A stretch of DNA of 64,000 nucleotides. It comes from Diaphorobacter aerolatus (GTDB lineage Bacteria; Pseudomonadota; Gammaproteobacteria; Burkholderiales; Burkholderiaceae_C). Made by a program: the position numbers and the translations under genes. Numbering within the stretch: position 1 is the stretch's first letter; every line of letters starts with the position of its first letter. Where the stretch lies: positions 1,550,001-1,614,000 of the forward strand of contig NZ_CP060783.1 in the NCBI RefSeq assembly GCF_014489535.1, written 5' to 3'. Shown one piece after another: positions 54,004 to 61,369 of this stretch. The notes beneath the pieces are model-generated. The model was not told where the DNA came from. It saw nothing but the letters and a program-made list of their open reading frames with translations, and searched no databases.

Positions 54004-54842
54004 GACCTGCCTCCCGATACGCCGCCCACCGGACCGAAATCATCTGCCACGGCAGGCCCCGGATAGTGAAACGGCACCGGCCCCGTCGGCAGCGCATTGA
54101 CGAACTGGTGCACCAGCGGATCGCTGCTGTTGCGTACCTCGTCGGGCGTGCCCTGCGCGGCAATGGTGCCCGCGCCCAGAATGATCACGTGATCGGCCAG
54201 ACGGAAGGTTTCCTCAAGATCGTGCGACACGATGATCGTCGTGAGGCCCATGGAATCATTGAGCTGGCGGATCAGTTGCGCGGCCGTTCCCAGCGAGATC
54301 GGATCGAGACCGGCAAACGGCTCGTCGTACATGATGAGTTCGGGATCCAGCGCAATCGCACGCGCCAGCGCCACGCGCCGCGCCATGCCGCCGGAAATCT
54401 CGCTCGGCATGAGGTCACGCGCCCCGCGCAGGCCCACGGCGTTGAGCTTCATGAGCACGATGTCGCGGATCAGTTCCTCGGAGAGATCGGTGTGCTCGCG
54501 CAGCGGAAACGCCACGTTCTCGAACACGCTCATGTCCGTGAACAACGCGCCGAACTGGAACAGCATGCCCATGCGGCGGCGAGCGGCGTACAGCGCCTTC
54601 ATGTCCATCGCGCCGACGTTCTTGCCGTCGAACAACACCTCGCCACCCTGCGCCATCTGCTGGCCGCCAATCAAGCGCAGCACGGTGGTCTTGCCGCCGC
54701 CCGACGCACCCATCAGCGCAGTCACCTTGCCGCGCGGCACGCTCAGGCTGACGTCGCTCAGGATCGCACGTTCGCCGTATCCAAAATGGACGTTGCGGAA
54801 CTCGACGAGCGGATCGGTGACGAGGGAAGCGGTTTCAGGCAT
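54000..54842 (-). CDS. mlaF: phospholipid ABC transporter ATPase MlaF
   Basis: ATPase of the MlaFEDB complex. Walker A is LMGASGGGKTTVLRL, the signature is EISGGMARRVALARA, and Walker B is PELIMYDEPFAGLDP with the switch histidine in IIVSHDLEE. The ATG at 54842 gives MPETASLVTDPLVEFRNV; an ATG 18 codons upstream is less family-like. First gene of the long minus-strand series. Confidence 0.94.
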   Translation of the reverse strand: MPETASLVTDPLVEFRNVHFGYGERAILSDVSLSVPRGKVTALMGASGGGKTTVLRLIGGQQMAQGGEVLFDGKNVGAMDMKALYAARRRMGMLFQFGALFTDMSVFENVAFPLREHTDLSEELIRDIVLMKLNAVGLRGARDLMPSEISGGMARRVALARAIALDPELIMYDEPFAGLDPISLGTAAQLIRQLNDSMGLTTIIVSHDLEETFRLADHVIILGAGTIAAQGTPDEVRNSSDPLVHQFVNALPTGPVPFHYPGPAVADDFGPVGGVSGGRS

Positions 54843-54963
54843 GGATAAAAGCAATCGAGTGCCCGCACCGAACAGTGACGAGCAACCCCGCATCATAGGG
54901 GGAAAGGCCTTCGCCCTTGCGACACACGGGCATGAACGAACTGTTTCCCAAACGGCGCTTGAC

Positions 54964-54969
54964 TATACT
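54964..54969 (+). promoter_or_regulatory. candidate -10 element of speD-speE
   Basis: TATACT, close to consensus, within CTTGACTATACTTGTG. No good -35 lies 17 bases upstream (TGTTTC). If used, the transcript has a leader of about 225 bases before speD. Confidence 0.4.
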
Positions 54970-55093
54970 TGTGCGTTCTGTACCAAGCAGGCGGCAGCGC
55001 GCGGCCTGCAAGTTGCATGGACTCTTCCTGAAGTGAGTCCCCGCATTTCCGGACACGTGCAGCACTGCAACAGACTGCAGCAATCGCTTTTTT

Positions 55094-55116
55094 CATTGCG
55101 CCGTGATGTCGCAATG
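55094..55116 (+). other. leader hairpin upstream of speD (first)
   Basis: CATTGCG (55094-55100) and CGCAATG (55110-55116) form a perfect seven-pair stem with a nine-base loop. Confidence 0.55.
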
Positions 55117-55129
55117 CAACATTTTCCGA

Positions 55130-55167
55130 GGCCATCTTCCCGCATTGTGGAAGGGATGGCCGTTTTA
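55130..55167 (+). terminator. terminator-like hairpin in the speD leader
   Basis: GGCCATC (55130-55136) pairs with GATGGCC (55155-55161), with further TTCC / GGAA pairs inside, and is followed by GTTTTA. It resembles a weak intrinsic terminator or attenuator 35 bases upstream of the speD start, and could couple spermidine synthesis to an unknown signal. Confidence 0.45.
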
Positions 55168-55202
55168 TCGCCTCCACTTGTAAGGAAAGGGCCCCGAGTT
55201 CA

Positions 55203-55619
55203 ATGAAGAACCACGTCCAGAACGCCATCCTCCCCGCAATCAACTCCCCGGCCGCACGCAAGGCGAGCGGTCTGCATCTGATTGGAGACCTGTACGGCTG
55301 TCTTTGCGACTCTCGCCTGATGCTGGATGCCGAATTTCTGGAGTCCTTCTGCAAGGAACGCGTTGCCTCGGCTGCTCTCACATCGGTGGGCAGCCTCTTT
55401 CACAGTTTTGGCGAAGGCGGCGGCGTGACCGGCGTGGTGGTGCTGGCCGAATCGCATCTGTCCATCCACACCTGGCCCGAGTCGGGCTATGTCACGCTGG
55501 ACGTCTACGTCTGCAACCACACGAGCAACAACCGTCCGAAGGCGCAACAGCTGTTCGACGACCTGATGGCTGCCTTCAATCCGAACGACCCGCACCTGCA
55601 CAGCGTCGAGCGCGCCTGA
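55203..55619 (+). CDS. speD: S-adenosylmethionine decarboxylase proenzyme (SpeH type)
   Basis: Makes the aminopropyl donor for spermidine. The 138-residue proenzyme is of the short bacterial/archaeal class. Self-cleavage between Glu83 and Ser84 in ESHLSIHTWPE would create the pyruvoyl group, and His89 and Cys104 match the other active-site residues of this class. The N terminus is followed by GLHLIGDLYGC. AAGGAAAG precedes the ATG. speE begins one base after the stop codon. Confidence 0.94.
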   Translation: MKNHVQNAILPAINSPAARKASGLHLIGDLYGCLCDSRLMLDAEFLESFCKERVASAALTSVGSLFHSFGEGGGVTGVVVLAESHLSIHTWPESGYVTLDVYVCNHTSNNRPKAQQLFDDLMAAFNPNDPHLHSVERA

Positions 55620-55620
55620 C

Positions 55621-56586
55621 ATGGGAGCGTTTGAACTGAAGCAGGCCGCGACACAGTCCTATGCGGCCGAGCGCCTGAACCCGGACTTCGGCTTCTACCT
55701 GAAGAACAGCCGCCTGCTCGTGAGTCGGCAGTCGGCGTGGCAGCACATCGAGATCTTCGAGAACGAGCAGTTTGGCCGCGTCATGCGCATCGACGACTGT
55801 TTCATGACCTCGGAGCGCGACGAATTCTTTTACCACGAGCCCATGGTGCACCTGCCGGCGATTGCGCACCAAGGGGTGCGCCGCGCGCTCGTGGTGGGCG
55901 GCGGCGATGGCGGCGCGGTGGAGGAACTGTTGAAGCTGCCGGACATCGAGCGCGTCGTGCTTGCCGAACTGGATGCCGAAGTTCTCTGCGTCGCGCGCGA
56001 GTGGCTTGCGCAAATCCATCGGGGCGCGCTCGACGATCCACGGGTGGAAATCCGCATCGGCGACGCGCGCGATTTCATCGGGCAGACGGATGAATCATTC
56101 GACCAGATCGTGCTCGATCTCACCGATCCGTTCGGCCCCGCGACCGATCTCTACACGGTCGAGTTCTATGAGGCCTGCCGCCGCGCGCTCGCGCCCGAAG
56201 GCGTGATGTCGCTGCATCTCGGCTCGCCGATCCATCTGCCGCAAAGCCTCAAGCGCATCGCGGCATCGGTGCGACAGGTGTTTCCGGTGTTTCGTCCGTA
56301 TCTGCAATACGTGCCGCTCTATGGCACGCTGTGGTGCATGGCGATGGCATCGGAATCCACCGATCCGGCGCACGTCAGCATAGAGGAAGTGGATGCGCGC
56401 ATCGCATCGCGCGGCATCGGGTCGCTGCAGCTCTACAACGGCGCCGTGCACCATGCGCTGCTGGCCCAGCCGAACTTCGTGCGCGAGTTGCTGGCCGAGC
56501 CCGCGATGCCGCTGCGGCGTGGCGAGACGCTCGGCGAGGTGCGCAATCCCGCGGATCTGCCGACCGTCGTGATCCAGTCGGCATAG
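55621..56586 (+). CDS. speE: spermidine synthase (polyamine aminopropyltransferase)
   Basis: Transfers the aminopropyl group from decarboxylated SAM to putrescine. The 321-residue protein carries DDCFMTSERDEFFYHEPMVH, the SAM-binding ALVVGGGDGGAVEELLKL and the catalytic aspartate region VLDLTDPFGPATDLY. Only one base separates it from speD, so the two enzymes are made from one message. Confidence 0.94.
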   Translation: MGAFELKQAATQSYAAERLNPDFGFYLKNSRLLVSRQSAWQHIEIFENEQFGRVMRIDDCFMTSERDEFFYHEPMVHLPAIAHQGVRRALVVGGGDGGAVEELLKLPDIERVVLAELDAEVLCVAREWLAQIHRGALDDPRVEIRIGDARDFIGQTDESFDQIVLDLTDPFGPATDLYTVEFYEACRRALAPEGVMSLHLGSPIHLPQSLKRIAASVRQVFPVFRPYLQYVPLYGTLWCMAMASESTDPAHVSIEEVDARIASRGIGSLQLYNGAVHHALLAQPNFVRELLAEPAMPLRRGETLGEVRNPADLPTVVIQSA

Positions 56587-56601
56587 CCCGGGACGCTGCG
56601 T

Positions 56602-57402
56602 TTACAGCATGTGGTGAAGAAAGGCCTTGGCGCGCTCGTGGCGCGGATCGGCAAAGAACTCCTGCGCGGGGCGTGATTCGATCAGTTCGCCCTGGTCCAT
56701 GAACACCACGGTGTTTGCCACTTCACGCGCAAAGCCCATTTCGTGCGTGACGACCAGCATCGTCATGCGCTCGTCGGCCAGCTCGCGCATGGTGCGCAGC
56801 ACTTCGCCCGTCAACTCGGGATCGAGCGCCGACGTCGGCTCGTCAAACAGCATGATGTCGGGCTCCATCGCCAGCGCGCGCGCAATCGCCACGCGCTGCT
56901 TCTGCCCGCCCGACAGGCGCGACGGATAGTTGTCGCGCTTGGCCGAGAGGCCCACCTTGGCGAGCAGCCTTTCGGTGCGCGCAATCGCCTCGGCGCGCGA
57001 GATCTTCTGCACGATCATCGGCGCTTCGATGATGTTCTCAAGCACGGTCAGATGCGGAAACAGATTGAAGTGCTGGAACACCATGCCCATCTTGCGGCAG
57101 ATGGCGCGCACCTCACCCTCGGGCGCATAGCTGCGCTTGCCGCTGGCGTCGGTGGTCACCAGTGTCTTGCCCTCGACCTCGATCGTGCCGCTGTCGATGG
57201 TCTCCAGATGATTGAGGCAGCGCAGAAACGTGCTCTTGCCCGAACCCGAGGGGCCGATCACGGCGACCACCTCGCCCTTGGCAAGTTCGAGCGACACGCC
57301 GCGCAGCACCTGGGTCGCGCCGAACGCCTTCGTGATGTCGCGCGCGTCGATCATCGCCGTGCGGGGCGTGTTCGCGTTCGCGTCATTCGTCATATTTGGC
57401 AT
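56602..57402 (-). CDS. amino-acid ABC transporter ATP-binding protein
   Basis: Polar-amino-acid importer ATPase (HisP/GlnQ family), 266 residues. Walker A is VIGPSGSGKSTFLR, the signature is RLSGGQKQRVAIARALAMEP, Walker B is IMLFDEPTSALDPE, and the switch region is MLVVTHEMGFAREV. The start at 57402 overlaps the end of the permease gene; an ATG at 57393 is an alternative. It converges with speE, 16 bases away. Confidence 0.93.
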   Translation of the reverse strand: MPNMTNDANANTPRTAMIDARDITKAFGATQVLRGVSLELAKGEVVAVIGPSGSGKSTFLRCLNHLETIDSGTIEVEGKTLVTTDASGKRSYAPEGEVRAICRKMGMVFQHFNLFPHLTVLENIIEAPMIVQKISRAEAIARTERLLAKVGLSAKRDNYPSRLSGGQKQRVAIARALAMEPDIMLFDEPTSALDPELTGEVLRTMRELADERMTMLVVTHEMGFAREVANTVVFMDQGELIESRPAQEFFADPRHERAKAFLHHML

Positions 57403-58036
57403 AGCGTTTTTCCAGGCGCTGGAAGCCCCATGTGAGCACCAGCGTCATGATCAGGTAGAAGGCCGCGGCCACGATGAATGGTGTGGTCGTGAAGTCGCGC
57501 TGCACGAATCCGCGCGCGGCGCGCAGCAGGTCATTGAGTGCGAGCACGTAGATCAGCGAGGTGTCCTTGACGAGCGTGATCGTCTCGTTGCTCATCGGCG
57601 GCAGAATGCTGCGCACCATCTGCGGCAGCACGATGCGGCGCATGGTCTGCGGATAGCTCATGCCGAGCACCTTCGCGGCCTCGTATTGACCGCGATCGAC
57701 CGACAGAATGCCCGCGCGGAAAATCTCCGCGAAATAGGCCGCGTAGTTCAGCGCAAAGGCCACCACGGCGGCCGGAAAGTCCGGCAGGCGCACGCCGATC
57801 ACCGGAACGAACGGCAGCGCGAAATAGATGAACAGCATCTGCAGCATCAGCGGCGTGCCGCGCATGAGCCAGATGTAGCCGTTGACAAGCGCCGAGAGCG
57901 GCTTGAAGTGCGACACGCGCGCGAGCGCCAGCACCAGTCCGAGCGGAACGGCCAGCAACAGCGTGATTGCGAACAGCTTCAGCGTGACGGTTGCGCCCTG
58001 CGCAAGTGGTCCGAGAAGGGAGAGAACGTAGTCCAT
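57383..58036 (-). CDS. amino-acid ABC transporter permease
   Basis: HisM/GlnP-type inner-membrane permease, 217 residues, about five spans. The EAA loop reads YEAAKVLGMSYPQTMRRIVL followed by PQMVRSILPP, the family signature for ATPase docking. The ATG at 58036 gives MDYVLSLLGPLAQGATVTLK; a longer in-frame start at 58138 adds 34 unlike residues. It is 160 bases downstream of the binding-protein gene. Confidence 0.93.
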   Translation of the reverse strand: MDYVLSLLGPLAQGATVTLKLFAITLLLAVPLGLVLALARVSHFKPLSALVNGYIWLMRGTPLMLQMLFIYFALPFVPVIGVRLPDFPAAVVAFALNYAAYFAEIFRAGILSVDRGQYEAAKVLGMSYPQTMRRIVLPQMVRSILPPMSNETITLVKDTSLIYVLALNDLLRAARGFVQRDFTTTPFIVAAAFYLIMTLVLTWGFQRLEKRYAKYDE

Positions 58037-58196
58037 ACGGAAAGCTTGAGAGCCCCGAAGACGCCGGGACGATGGGCCCCGAAACGCCTGCGACGCGCGC
58101 TGCGCATCGTTTTGTGCAAGAACACCGCAGTGGCCCACCGGGCCGCTGCGGCGTCACGAAGAAGGCTCAGCGAAAGGCTGGCCGATGGCTGGTCGA

Positions 58197-58997
58197 TTAC
58201 TTGACGATGTCCTTGCCGAACCACTTGGTCGCGATCTTGGCCGCGGTGCCGTCGGCCTTCATGTCGGTCATGGCCTTGTTGAGTTTTTCGAGCAGGGCCG
58301 TGTCGTCCTTGCGAACGCCGACGCCATAGTCTTCGGTGCCGAAGTTCTCGTCGAGAACGCGGTACTCATCAGGCTTCTTGGCGACGTAGTAGCGGCCCAC
58401 GACTTCATCCACCACCACGGCTTCCAGGCGGCCAGCGGACAAGTCCATCAGCGCGGTCACGTTGTCGCCGAAGGTCTTGAATTCCTTGAACGACTTGAAC
58501 ACCGCGTCGTCCTTCTTCACGGCGTCCACGGCAGACGAGCCTTCCTGAGCGCCCACGACCTTGCCGGACATGTCGGCCTTGTTGTTGATTGCCGACTTGG
58601 CGGCCACCACGATGATCTGGTGGTTTTCCATGTAGGGAGCGGTGAAGCCGATCTTTTCCTTGCGCTCGTCGGTGATGGTCAGGCCGTTCCACAGCGCATC
58701 GACGCGCTTGCCCGAGAGCTCGGCTTCCTTGGCGCTCCAGTCGATGGGCTTGAACTCGGCCTCTACGCCCATGCGCTTGGCGGCTTCGCGAGCCATGTCG
58801 ATATCGAAGCCGACGATCTCGTTCTTCTCGTCGCGAAAGCCCATTGGGGGGAAATTGTCATCGAGTCCCACTACGATCTTGGTGACCGCCGCCGGAGTCG
58901 GCGCAGGTGCGGCCGAGGGCGCAGGAGTTTCGTTTTTGCTGCATCCAACCAGAGCGGCACCCAAAGCGAGAAGCGCGACAGCGGCAATCTTTTTCAT
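58197..58997 (-). CDS. amino-acid ABC transporter substrate-binding lipoprotein
   Basis: Periplasmic solute-binding protein of family 3, 266 residues. The signal ends in a lipobox (LVGC at about residue 19), so it is membrane-anchored, and an Ala/Pro linker follows. The domain has VVGLDDNFPPMGFRDEKNEI and GFDIDMAREAAKRMG, the SBP_bac_3 signature, and GKVVGAQEGSSAVDA. First gene of the importer operon; substrate not decided, a polar amino acid is likely. Confidence 0.93.
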   Translation of the reverse strand: MKKIAAVALLALGAALVGCSKNETPAPSAAPAPTPAAVTKIVVGLDDNFPPMGFRDEKNEIVGFDIDMAREAAKRMGVEAEFKPIDWSAKEAELSGKRVDALWNGLTITDERKEKIGFTAPYMENHQIIVVAAKSAINNKADMSGKVVGAQEGSSAVDAVKKDDAVFKSFKEFKTFGDNVTALMDLSAGRLEAVVVDEVVGRYYVAKKPDEYRVLDENFGTEDYGVGVRKDDTALLEKLNKAMTDMKADGTAAKIATKWFGKDIVK

Positions 58998-59358
58998 GGT
59001 CTTGATGAAAAGTTAAAAGAAAAAAAGAGAAGACCCGGCCCGCAGGCAATTGCCCGCCTTCATGGAACCCGGTCACAAGAAAATAACCCTCTATTTTCGC
59101 CCAGCTTGAGCACAAGAGTCATGAGTCGCACCAATTGCACGGGCCATTTATTACAAGGCCGAAGCCCACCGTCTGAAACAACCCATGAATAGGTGATTTT
59201 CTGCTACCTAAAAAATAGCAATCACAAGAATACATCAACCCGCTCAGGCCCTGACCGCGCGCAACATCCTTGGTTGCGGACCGGCAATGCGCCAAACCCG
59301 GCTCAGTCGTCAGACAATATTCCGATCTCATCTTTCAGCCATTCAACCGGTACTTTTC
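58998..59358. other. divergent intergenic region of the importer and the copper chaperone gene
   Basis: About 360 bases with no supported gene. It should carry both promoters. An imperfect dyad, GTGATT...GCTA...TAGCAATCAC, lies around 59192-59226 and might be an operator, but I have no further support. No convincing -35/-10 pair was found. Confidence 0.4.
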
Positions 59359-59838
59359 ATGCGTCACATACTCTCCGCCGTCGCCCTGTCCGCACTCACC
59401 TTTGTCAGCACCTTGAGCCATGCCGAAGTCAAGGTGCAGGACGCCTGGGTTCGTGCCACGGTCGCCCAGCAGAAATCCACAGGTGCCTTCATGCGCATCA
59501 CCAGCACCGAGCCCACCACGCTGGTCGGTGTGCGCACCAGCGCCGCGCCCGTGTCCGAAGTGCACGAGATGAAGATGGAAGACAACGTGATGAAGATGCG
59601 CAAGGTCGATCCGGGCATCGCGATCAAGGCCGGTGAAGCACTCGAACTCAAGCCCGGTGGCTATCACGTGATGCTGATGGACCTGTCCAAGGCAATGGCC
59701 GCGGGCAGCCAGGTGCCGCTGACTCTGGTCTTCAAGGATGCTGCCGGAAAGGAAAGCACGGTTGATGTCAACGCCGAAGTGCGCGCGCTGAACGCCAACG
59801 CCCCGGCAGCCATGGATCACGGCAAGCACAAGCACTGA
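59359..59838 (+). CDS. periplasmic copper chaperone PCu(A)C
   Basis: Delivers Cu(I) to the CuA centre of cytochrome c oxidase. Signal peptide RHILSAVALSALTFVSTLSH is cleaved after SHA. The mature domain, of about 137 residues, has QDAWVRATVAQQKSTGAFMR, VHEMKMEDNVMKMRKVD and GYHVMLMDLSKAM; the His/Met pairs VHEM and YHVM are the copper ligands. The C terminus is His- and Lys-rich (DHGKHKH). The ATG at 59359 puts the signal peptide at the N terminus; an in-frame ATG at 59287 would not. Confidence 0.9.
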   Translation: MRHILSAVALSALTFVSTLSHAEVKVQDAWVRATVAQQKSTGAFMRITSTEPTTLVGVRTSAAPVSEVHEMKMEDNVMKMRKVDPGIAIKAGEALELKPGGYHVMLMDLSKAMAAGSQVPLTLVFKDAAGKESTVDVNAEVRALNANAPAAMDHGKHKH

Positions 59839-60002
59839 CCGCCCAACGGCTGGTTTCGCGGCGCCAAGCTCGCCGCATGCCTGATAATCCGCCGTCAGCA
59901 TCCATTCAATCTGATGCATTGATTGAAAGATGCCGACGGCGTTTCTTTTGAAGCGCCGCTCACCGCCCTTTTCTTTTCCATATACAACTACAACAAGAAT
60001 TC

Positions 60003-61238
60003 ATGCCCTCTGGTCAAGCCGACAAACAATGGAACTCTCCGCGCTGGGCGCTCGCCGTGCTGCTGGCGCTGCTCGGCATGCTCGGGCCGTTTTCCATCGA
60101 CACCTACCTGCCCGCATTTCCCGCGATTGCGAGCGCGCTGCAGGCGACGCCCGTGCAAATGCAGCAGACGCTGTCGGCCTACCTGTTTGCGTTCGCGTTC
60201 ATGACGCTGTTCCACGGATCGCTGTCCGACAGTTTCGGACGCAGACCCGTGGTGCTCTGGGGCATCGTGGTCTACACGCTCGCGTCTGCGGGCTGCGCGC
60301 TGTCGCAATCCATCGGTCAGCTCGTGCTCTTTCGCGCCATGCAGGGGCTGTCGGCAGGCGCGGGCATCGTCGTTTCGCGCGCCGTGATCCGCGACATGTT
60401 TCCGCCCGCAGAGGCCCAGCGTGTGATGAGCCAGGTGACCATCTTCTTCGGTGTGGCGCCCGCCGTTGCGCCCATCGTCGGGGGATTCTTTTCGGTCTAT
60501 CTGGGCTGGGCCAGCGTGTTCTGGTTTCTCACCGGCGTCGGCATCGTTCTGTGGATCGCCAACTACCGTCTGCTGCCCGAGACACTGCCCCGTAAGGACC
60601 GCCAGCCATTCGACGCGGCGAATCTGATGCGTGGCTACTGGCAGCTCGGTACCAGCCCGCGCTTTCTGCTGCTGGCGCTCGCAAGCGGCGTGCCGTTCAA
60701 CGGCATGTTCCTCTATGTGCTTTCCGCGCCCGCATTCCTCGGCGACCTGCTGCACCTTGGGCCTACCGAATTCTTCTGGTTCTTCGTGCTGACCATCAGC
60801 GGCATCATGGGCGGCGCGTGGGTCAGTGGCCGCCTCGCCGGGAAGATTCCGCCCAAGCGCCAGATCCGCCACGGCTTCGTGATCATGCTCACCGTCGCTT
60901 TGCTCAACCTGGCGCTCAACCTGTTCCTCAAGCCCCATCCGGCCTGGGCGATGCTGCCGATTGCGGTCTTCGCATTCGGCTGGGCCTTGATGGTGCCCGT
61001 GGTCACGCTGTTGGTACTCGATCTTTATCCGCAGCGGCGCGGCATGGCATCGTCGATGCAGGCATTTATCGGTTCCACCGCCAACGGCCTCGTTGCCGGG
61101 GTGCTGGCTCCGCTCGTGATGCATTCGGCAATCGGCCTCGCGGCCACCTCTCTCGCGCTGATGTGCGTGGGGCTGTTCGCGTGGATTTACCTGCATCACC
61201 GCTGGCCGGACATTGGCCGCGTGTCGCACAGCCAATGA
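60003..61238 (+). CDS. Bcr/CflA-family drug efflux MFS transporter
   Basis: A 411-residue major-facilitator transporter of the DHA1 class with 12 predicted spans. The Bcr/CflA start GPFSIDTYLPAFPAIASAL is followed by motif A-like GSLSDSFGRRPVVLWGI and, in TM4-5, FRAMQGLSAGAGIVVSRAVI. Likely proton-driven export of drugs or small metabolites such as cysteine. It has its own start about 160 bases after the copper chaperone gene. Confidence 0.92.
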   Translation: MPSGQADKQWNSPRWALAVLLALLGMLGPFSIDTYLPAFPAIASALQATPVQMQQTLSAYLFAFAFMTLFHGSLSDSFGRRPVVLWGIVVYTLASAGCALSQSIGQLVLFRAMQGLSAGAGIVVSRAVIRDMFPPAEAQRVMSQVTIFFGVAPAVAPIVGGFFSVYLGWASVFWFLTGVGIVLWIANYRLLPETLPRKDRQPFDAANLMRGYWQLGTSPRFLLLALASGVPFNGMFLYVLSAPAFLGDLLHLGPTEFFWFFVLTISGIMGGAWVSGRLAGKIPPKRQIRHGFVIMLTVALLNLALNLFLKPHPAWAMLPIAVFAFGWALMVPVVTLLVLDLYPQRRGMASSMQAFIGSTANGLVAGVLAPLVMHSAIGLAATSLALMCVGLFAWIYLHHRWPDIGRVSHSQ

Positions 61239-61314
61239 GCATGAGCGGGCAATAAACGGAACGGCTGGCAACGGCGCACGCCGCTTGCTCAGGGTCCATT
61301 TGACCGAACAAAAA

Positions 61315-61345
61315 AAGGCCGGGGTGGTCAATCCACCCCGGCCTT
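61315..61345. terminator. bidirectional terminator between the MFS gene and rhlE
   Basis: AAGGCCGGGGTGG / CCACCCCGGCCTT around a TCAAT loop, a perfect 13-pair stem, between two convergent genes. An A tract precedes it on the plus strand, which becomes the T tract for the minus-strand transcript. Confidence 0.9.
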
Positions 61346-61369
61346 CTTACCGTCTCAATTCAACGAATC

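Larger units (their letters stand above)
54843..55202. other. divergent intergenic region and leader of speD
   Basis: About 360 bases between mlaF (minus) and speD (plus), without a supported gene. It holds the candidate speD promoter (-10 at 54964-54969), and a leader of over 200 bases with at least two stable hairpins at 55094-55116 and 55130-55161. A tiny four-codon frame (ATG at 55017) was noticed but has no supporting evidence. Confidence 0.5.

Noticed and set aside
55017..55031. A regulatory uORF (MDSS) in the speD leader
   Set aside because: Four codons without a ribosome binding site are expected by chance in this many bases.
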